From contig SCUG01000270.1 in assembly GCA_004297645.1 (NCBI GenBank), forward strand, positions 1 to 8,369: 8,369 bases of DNA, read 5' to 3'. The notes under the pieces are model-generated. The model was not told the origin of the DNA. It worked only from the letters and a program-made list of their open reading frames with translations, and did not search any database. Origin of the DNA: Saprospiraceae bacterium (GTDB lineage Bacteria > Bacteroidota > Bacteroidia > Chitinophagales > Saprospiraceae). Positions 5,535-8,369 of the stretch are shown one piece after another (positions within the stretch are counted from its first letter, which is position 1; every line of letters starts with the position of its first letter). A program made the translations under genes and the position numbers.

Positions 5535-7472
5535 ATGCGCATCATTACCTTTCTTTTCACCACTCTTTTCTTTTCCCTGCAAGCCCAATCCCAAACGGAC
5601 GATGTCATCTGCAAAGACCTCGACTTCCTCGTGGCGAAGGAGCAGCAGGCACAACAGGGCCTCGTCAACTTCCGCTCTAACCCGCTGACCGATGGCTACG
5701 ACCTCAAATACCACCGCCTGGAATGGCAGGTGGACCCCACACAGAACTACATCAAGGGCAGCATCACAAGCTACTTCGAGCCAACAGTGGCAGGTTTTCA
5801 GCAGTTGAATTTCGACCTGAATGCCACCTTGAATGTCAACGACGTGCTCTATCACGGCAACCCGGTTTCTTTCATTCTCATGGGCAATGACATGCTGCAA
5901 ATCAACCTCCCCGGCGTCATCCCGGCGGGGCAGTTGGACAGCCTCACCGTGGCTTACGAGGGAGTGCCCGACTCTGGCGGGTTCGGCTCTTTCGAGCAAA
6001 CTACCCACAACGGCGACCCCATCATCTGGACCCTCTCGGAGCCTTACGGCGCCAAAGACTGGTGGCCCTGCAAACAGGATTTGAACGACAAGATTGACTC
6101 CATAGACGTCTTCGTCACCACGCCACAGGCCTACCGCGTTGGCTCCAACGGCGTGCTCGTGAGCGAGACCCAAAGCGGCACCGATAAGGTGTACCACTGG
6201 AAACACCGGCACCCGATTCCGGCCTACCTCATCGCCATCGCCGTCACCAATTATTCCGTCTATTCCGACTATGTGCCGGTGCCCGGCGGCGACCCCATCG
6301 AGGTGCTGAATTACGTCTTCCCGGAGAACTTAGCCAACGCCCAAAGTTCTACGCCGAACCTCATCCCTATCATGCAATTCTACAACGACAAGTTCGGCCT
6401 GTACCCCTTTGCCGATGAAAAATACGGCCATGCGCAGTTTGGCTGGGGCGGTGGCATGGAACACCAAACGATGACCTTTTTGGTGGGCTTCGGTACCAGC
6501 CTCATGGCCCACGAACTCGCCCACCAGTGGTTTGGCGACAAGGTGACCTGCGGCAGTTGGGAAGACATCTGGCTCAACGAGGGTTTCGCTACCTACCTCG
6601 ACGGACTGACCAACGAATTCCTCGGCTCGCCCGAAGCCTGGTACAACTGGAAAGCCGGCCGCATCAGCAGCATCACCAGCCAACCCGGCGGCTCCGTTTG
6701 GGTGGACGACACCACCAGCGTGAACCGGATTTTCAATTCCAGGCTGAGCTACTCCAAAGGCGCCATGCTGCTGAATATGCTGCGCTGGACCGTCGGTGAC
6801 GACAACTTCTTCCAGGCTCTTAACAACTATGAGGATGCCGCCGGTATCGCCTACGGCTACGCCAAAACCGCCAACCTCCAGTTTTATTTCGAAAGCCTGA
6901 GCGGCATTGACCTCACCAGCTTTTTCAACGACTGGTTTTACGGGCAGGGATACCCCAGCTACCAAATTTCGGCGGTAGCCGATGGTTATGATTTGGCCCT
7001 CAGCGTGGGGCAAACGACCTCCCACCCGTCGGTTGATTTCTTCGAAATGCCCATCCCCGTGAAAGTGAGCGGCGAAGGGCAGGACACCATCCTCCGGCTC
7101 GACCACACTTTTTCCGGGCAAACTTTCATGGTGACGTTGCCCTTCAAAGCCTCCGCCGTGGAATTCGACCCGGACTTATGGCTGATTTCAAAAGACAACA
7201 CCGTTGATTTCACCCTCACTGGCACTGCCGAAGCGGGGCAGGTTGCGGTGGATGTTTATCCAAACCCGGCTAATGAGGTGGTGCATATTGCGGCGCCCAT
7301 GCCCGTGAAACGCATGGAAATCCGCAACTCGGCTGGTACGGCCGTGAAGACCCTGCTCCCCGTCAGCAGCAGCTTCGAGGCAAATGTGCAGGACCTGCCT
7401 GGCGGCGCCTATCTGGTGGTTTGCTATTTTGAAAATGGCATGCAGGGGGTGAAATTGCTGGGGAAATTGTGA
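5535..7472 (+). CDS. Secreted M1 family zinc aminopeptidase with T9SS sorting domain
   Basis: The 645-residue protein starts with a signal peptide (MRIITFLFTTLFFSLQAQ). An N-terminal beta-rich M1 saddle domain follows (about 50-240; YHRLEWQVDPTQNYIKGSI), then the thermolysin-like catalytic domain. The exopeptidase motif reads GGMEH (306-310), where classical enzymes have GxMEN. The zinc site is HELAH (326-330) with the third ligand Glu349 (HExxH-x18-E; WLNEGFATYLDG). Tyr406 in SYSKGA is the likely transition-state tyrosine. The long helical-repeat domain of eukaryotic M1 enzymes is absent. The last ~73 residues, starting VDVYPNPANE (YPNPA 575-579) and ending GMQGVKLLGKL, form a type A Por-secretion (T9SS) C-terminal domain, so the enzyme is exported by the Sec and type IX systems to the surface or medium. 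It probably removes N-terminal residues from peptides for nutrition. It stands alone: no partner gene, no strong promoter and no terminator were seen. Confidence 0.95.
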   Translation: MRIITFLFTTLFFSLQAQSQTDDVICKDLDFLVAKEQQAQQGLVNFRSNPLTDGYDLKYHRLEWQVDPTQNYIKGSITSYFEPTVAGFQQLNFDLNATLNVNDVLYHGNPVSFILMGNDMLQINLPGVIPAGQLDSLTVAYEGVPDSGGFGSFEQTTHNGDPIIWTLSEPYGAKDWWPCKQDLNDKIDSIDVFVTTPQAYRVGSNGVLVSETQSGTDKVYHWKHRHPIPAYLIAIAVTNYSVYSDYVPVPGGDPIEVLNYVFPENLANAQSSTPNLIPIMQFYNDKFGLYPFADEKYGHAQFGWGGGMEHQTMTFLVGFGTSLMAHELAHQWFGDKVTCGSWEDIWLNEGFATYLDGLTNEFLGSPEAWYNWKAGRISSITSQPGGSVWVDDTTSVNRIFNSRLSYSKGAMLLNMLRWTVGDDNFFQALNNYEDAAGIAYGYAKTANLQFYFESLSGIDLTSFFNDWFYGQGYPSYQISAVADGYDLALSVGQTTSHPSVDFFEMPIPVKVSGEGQDTILRLDHTFSGQTFMVTLPFKASAVEFDPDLWLISKDNTVDFTLTGTAEAGQVAVDVYPNPANEVVHIAAPMPVKRMEIRNSAGTAVKTLLPVSSSFEANVQDLPGGAYLVVCYFENGMQGVKLLGKL

Positions 7473-7614
7473 GGCTGTGAATGGCGCCGGAGATGGAAGC
7501 TGTTGATACGCGAAATTCGATTTGGTGTCAAAAATTCCGGCACGAAGTCCGGCTTTGTGTGTGGGCGGTGACAGGTATGCGGCAATAGTTTGCTGAAATG
7601 CAGGCCAGGTAAAG

Positions 7615-7744
7615 TCAGGCAAACAACGCTTCGGCAGGAATTTGAAAATCCGGCAAGGCAGGCGCCCCGCTGCATACTGTCTTTCCCCGGCAAATGGTCA
7701 CATCGTCGGGCGAGGTGAATACGTCCACTTTTTTGGAGGTGGGG
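7615..7744 (-). repeat. Tandem duplication unit, copy 1 (3' part of Uma2 gene)
   Basis: These 130 bases match 8240-8369 at an offset of exactly 625, with only two differences: 7619 G against 8244 A, and 7644 G against 8269 A. Bases 7645-7744 and 8270-8369 are identical. The match stops only because the window ends, so the true repeat is longer. Confidence 0.97.
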
Positions 7745-8199
7745 AAAATGTGCCACACGACCTGTACACCGGCACGAAAGTATTCTTCTAATTTTTCGTT
7801 GATTTTATCGGCGTTGTCGGTCGGGGAGATGATTTCTGCCAGCCAAGGGGCAACCTGGTTTTCGCCTTTTTTCATCAGGCGCACCTGCTCTCCCGTGTAA
7901 ATGGCAAGGTCAGGGCGGCGAAAATGGGAAGGGGAGGTGTCCATGTCGGTTTCTGTGGTAAATAAACCGCCTCCCTTAAAAGTTTGTGTATTGATAAAAT
8001 GGCGGAAGAAGACTGCCTGAAGGATTGCTTGTTGTTGGTTCATTGCTTTTGTTTTTTCAACGACGCCGTTGTTCCATTCATATTTGTAGCCGTCTTCCTT
8101 ATCTGAATAATCACGGAGAAACTGTTCTTTCGAAATGCGGCGGGGCTGGCGGCGGGGGGCTTTCGGCTTAGGTTCGGTTTGTGAAATTGTCGTGGGCAT
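7615..8199 (-). CDS. Uma2 family (DUF820) PD-(D/E)XK nuclease-fold protein
   Basis: The 194-residue protein has a basic, Pro/Lys/Arg-rich N-terminus (about residues 8-24), then the Uma2 pattern: YEWNNGVVEKTKAMN, RRPDLAIYTGEQ with the PD aspartate, LAEIISPTD with the acidic E, KINEKLEEYFRAGVQVVWHIFP with the lysine, and VDVFTSP. This order (PD...ExxSP...K..Y...GV..vW) is the restriction-endonuclease-like core of PF05685. Biological function is largely unknown; family members often occur in many copies per genome. The ATG at 8199 is preferred because it is preceded by an A-rich leader and a good promoter; an in-frame TTG at 8247 lies upstream of that promoter. The stop is TGA at 7615-7617. A near-identical second copy begins just upstream, making this a tandem pair. 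No terminator is seen downstream. Confidence 0.92.
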   Translation of the reverse strand: MPTTISQTEPKPKAPRRQPRRISKEQFLRDYSDKEDGYKYEWNNGVVEKTKAMNQQQAILQAVFFRHFINTQTFKGGGLFTTETDMDTSPSHFRRPDLAIYTGEQVRLMKKGENQVAPWLAEIISPTDNADKINEKLEEYFRAGVQVVWHIFPTSKKVDVFTSPDDVTICRGKTVCSGAPALPDFQIPAEALFA

Positions 8200-8215
8200 T
8201 TTTTCTGATTTTTTA

Positions 8216-8248
8216 CAAAAATAGGTAAATCGCCTGAAGTCAGACAAA
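8216..8248 (-). promoter_or_regulatory. Promoter of the Uma2 gene, lying in the tail of its tandem copy
   Basis: On the minus strand TTTG (8248-8245) is followed, after 21 bases, by TATTTTTG (8223-8216), a full match to the Bacteroidota -7 consensus TAnnTTTG with a -33-like element near the usual spacing. The start of transcription would be near 8210, leaving a leader of about 10 A-rich bases before the ATG at 8199. The -33 element lies in the former 3' coding end of the upstream copy, after its new stop codon. Confidence 0.6.
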
Positions 8249-8369
8249 CAACGCTTCGGCAGGAATTTAAAAATCCGGCAAGGCAGGCGCCCCGCTGCAT
8301 ACTGTCTTTCCCCGGCAAATGGTCACATCGTCGGGCGAGGTGAATACGTCCACTTTTTTGGAGGTGGGG
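8240..8369 (-). repeat. Tandem duplication unit, copy 2 (runs off the window)
   Basis: Counterpart of 7615-7744. A short run AGGTAA just outside each unit (7606-7611 and 8223-8228) lines up as well if a 9-base insertion, ATCGCCTGA at 8229-8237, is allowed in this copy. Beyond that the flanks do not match. Confidence 0.97.
8267..8369 (-). CDS. Second Uma2 family gene copy, partial, C-terminus shortened by an early stop
   Basis: This is the C-terminal end of a second Uma2 gene; its start lies beyond the window edge. The visible coding part is base-for-base the same as the first copy (VDVFTSPDDVTICRG, then the cysteine-containing stretch to LPDF). The codon that is CAA (Gln) in copy 1 is TAA here (8269-8267), so the last nine residues, QIPAEALFA, are lost. 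The old tail still exists as DNA at 8240-8266, with one further change that would turn the final Ala into Val. The catalytic core lies upstream and is not affected by this stop, so the product may be functional. Whether the rest of the gene is intact cannot be seen. Confidence 0.8.
   Translation of the reverse strand, partial: PTSKKVDVFTSPDDVTICRGKTVCSGAPALPDF

Noticed and set aside
5496..6212. 238-codon minus-strand reading frame over the peptidase start
   Set aside because: Low-complexity Val/Ala/Glu-rich shadow frame without recognisable domain, opposite a well-supported gene.
6330..7121. 263-codon minus-strand reading frame inside the peptidase gene
   Set aside because: It is a shadow of a GC-rich coding strand; the plus-strand frame has an unbroken M1 catalytic domain and sorting domain.
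7536..7554. TCCGGC repeat downstream of the peptidase gene as a terminator
   Set aside because: The two TCCGGC units are in direct orientation; only a 4-bp CCGG pairing is possible and no T-run follows.
8200..8247. Earlier in-frame TTG start for the Uma2 gene
   Set aside because: It lies upstream of the best promoter and within the old tail of the upstream copy.

Overview
The window looks like chromosomal DNA from a member of the Bacteroidota, possibly Saprospiraceae-like; the genus cannot be fixed from the sequence. Three things support this. A secreted M1 peptidase ends in a type IX secretion (T9SS) sorting domain. The best promoters match the Bacteroidota -7 consensus TAnnTTTG. Genes start behind A/T-rich leaders rather than clear Shine-Dalgarno sites. 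Coding DNA is moderately GC-rich, with one visibly more AT-rich gene (the DUF4143 ATPase).

Layout. 68-805 (+): small secreted outer-membrane beta-barrel protein. 964-1836 (+): fructosamine kinase family protein. 1898-1972 (+): tRNA-Arg(CCU), followed by a strong intrinsic terminator (1983-2012) and a gene-poor stretch to about 2300. 2301-4088 (+): a compact stress-repair operon made of a perfect 26-bp palindromic operator, a consensus -7 box, an Rrf2 family regulator with three cysteines, an iron-sulfur cluster repair di-iron protein (RIC/ScdA/YtfE) and a stand-alone hemerythrin-domain protein overlapping it by 4 bp. 4128-5279 (-): AAA ATPase with a DUF4143 C-terminus, convergent with the operon. 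5535-7472 (+): secreted M1 zinc aminopeptidase with a T9SS sorting domain. 7615-8199 (-): Uma2 (DUF820) family PD-(D/E)XK protein. 8267 to the window edge (-): the start of a nearly identical tandem copy of that Uma2 gene, shortened by a CAA-to-TAA change.

How the genes work together. The one clear functional unit is the Rrf2-RIC-hemerythrin operon. The Rrf2 protein has the cysteine spacing of Fe-S sensors in the NsrR/IscR family, and it probably binds the palindrome, which lies over the -33 region of its own promoter. Loss of its cluster under nitrosative or oxidative stress would then change expression of RIC, which restores damaged Fe-S clusters, and of the di-iron hemerythrin protein. The fructosamine kinase (deglycation of proteins) is also a damage-repair function but is not linked by transcription. 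The Uma2 tandem pair and the DUF4143 ATPase are accessory genes of types that often spread and duplicate.

I see no insertion sequence, CRISPR array, phage gene or clearly new multi-gene system. The least explained items are the operator palindrome and the decaying Uma2 duplication, in which the promoter of one copy appears to lie in the tail of the other.
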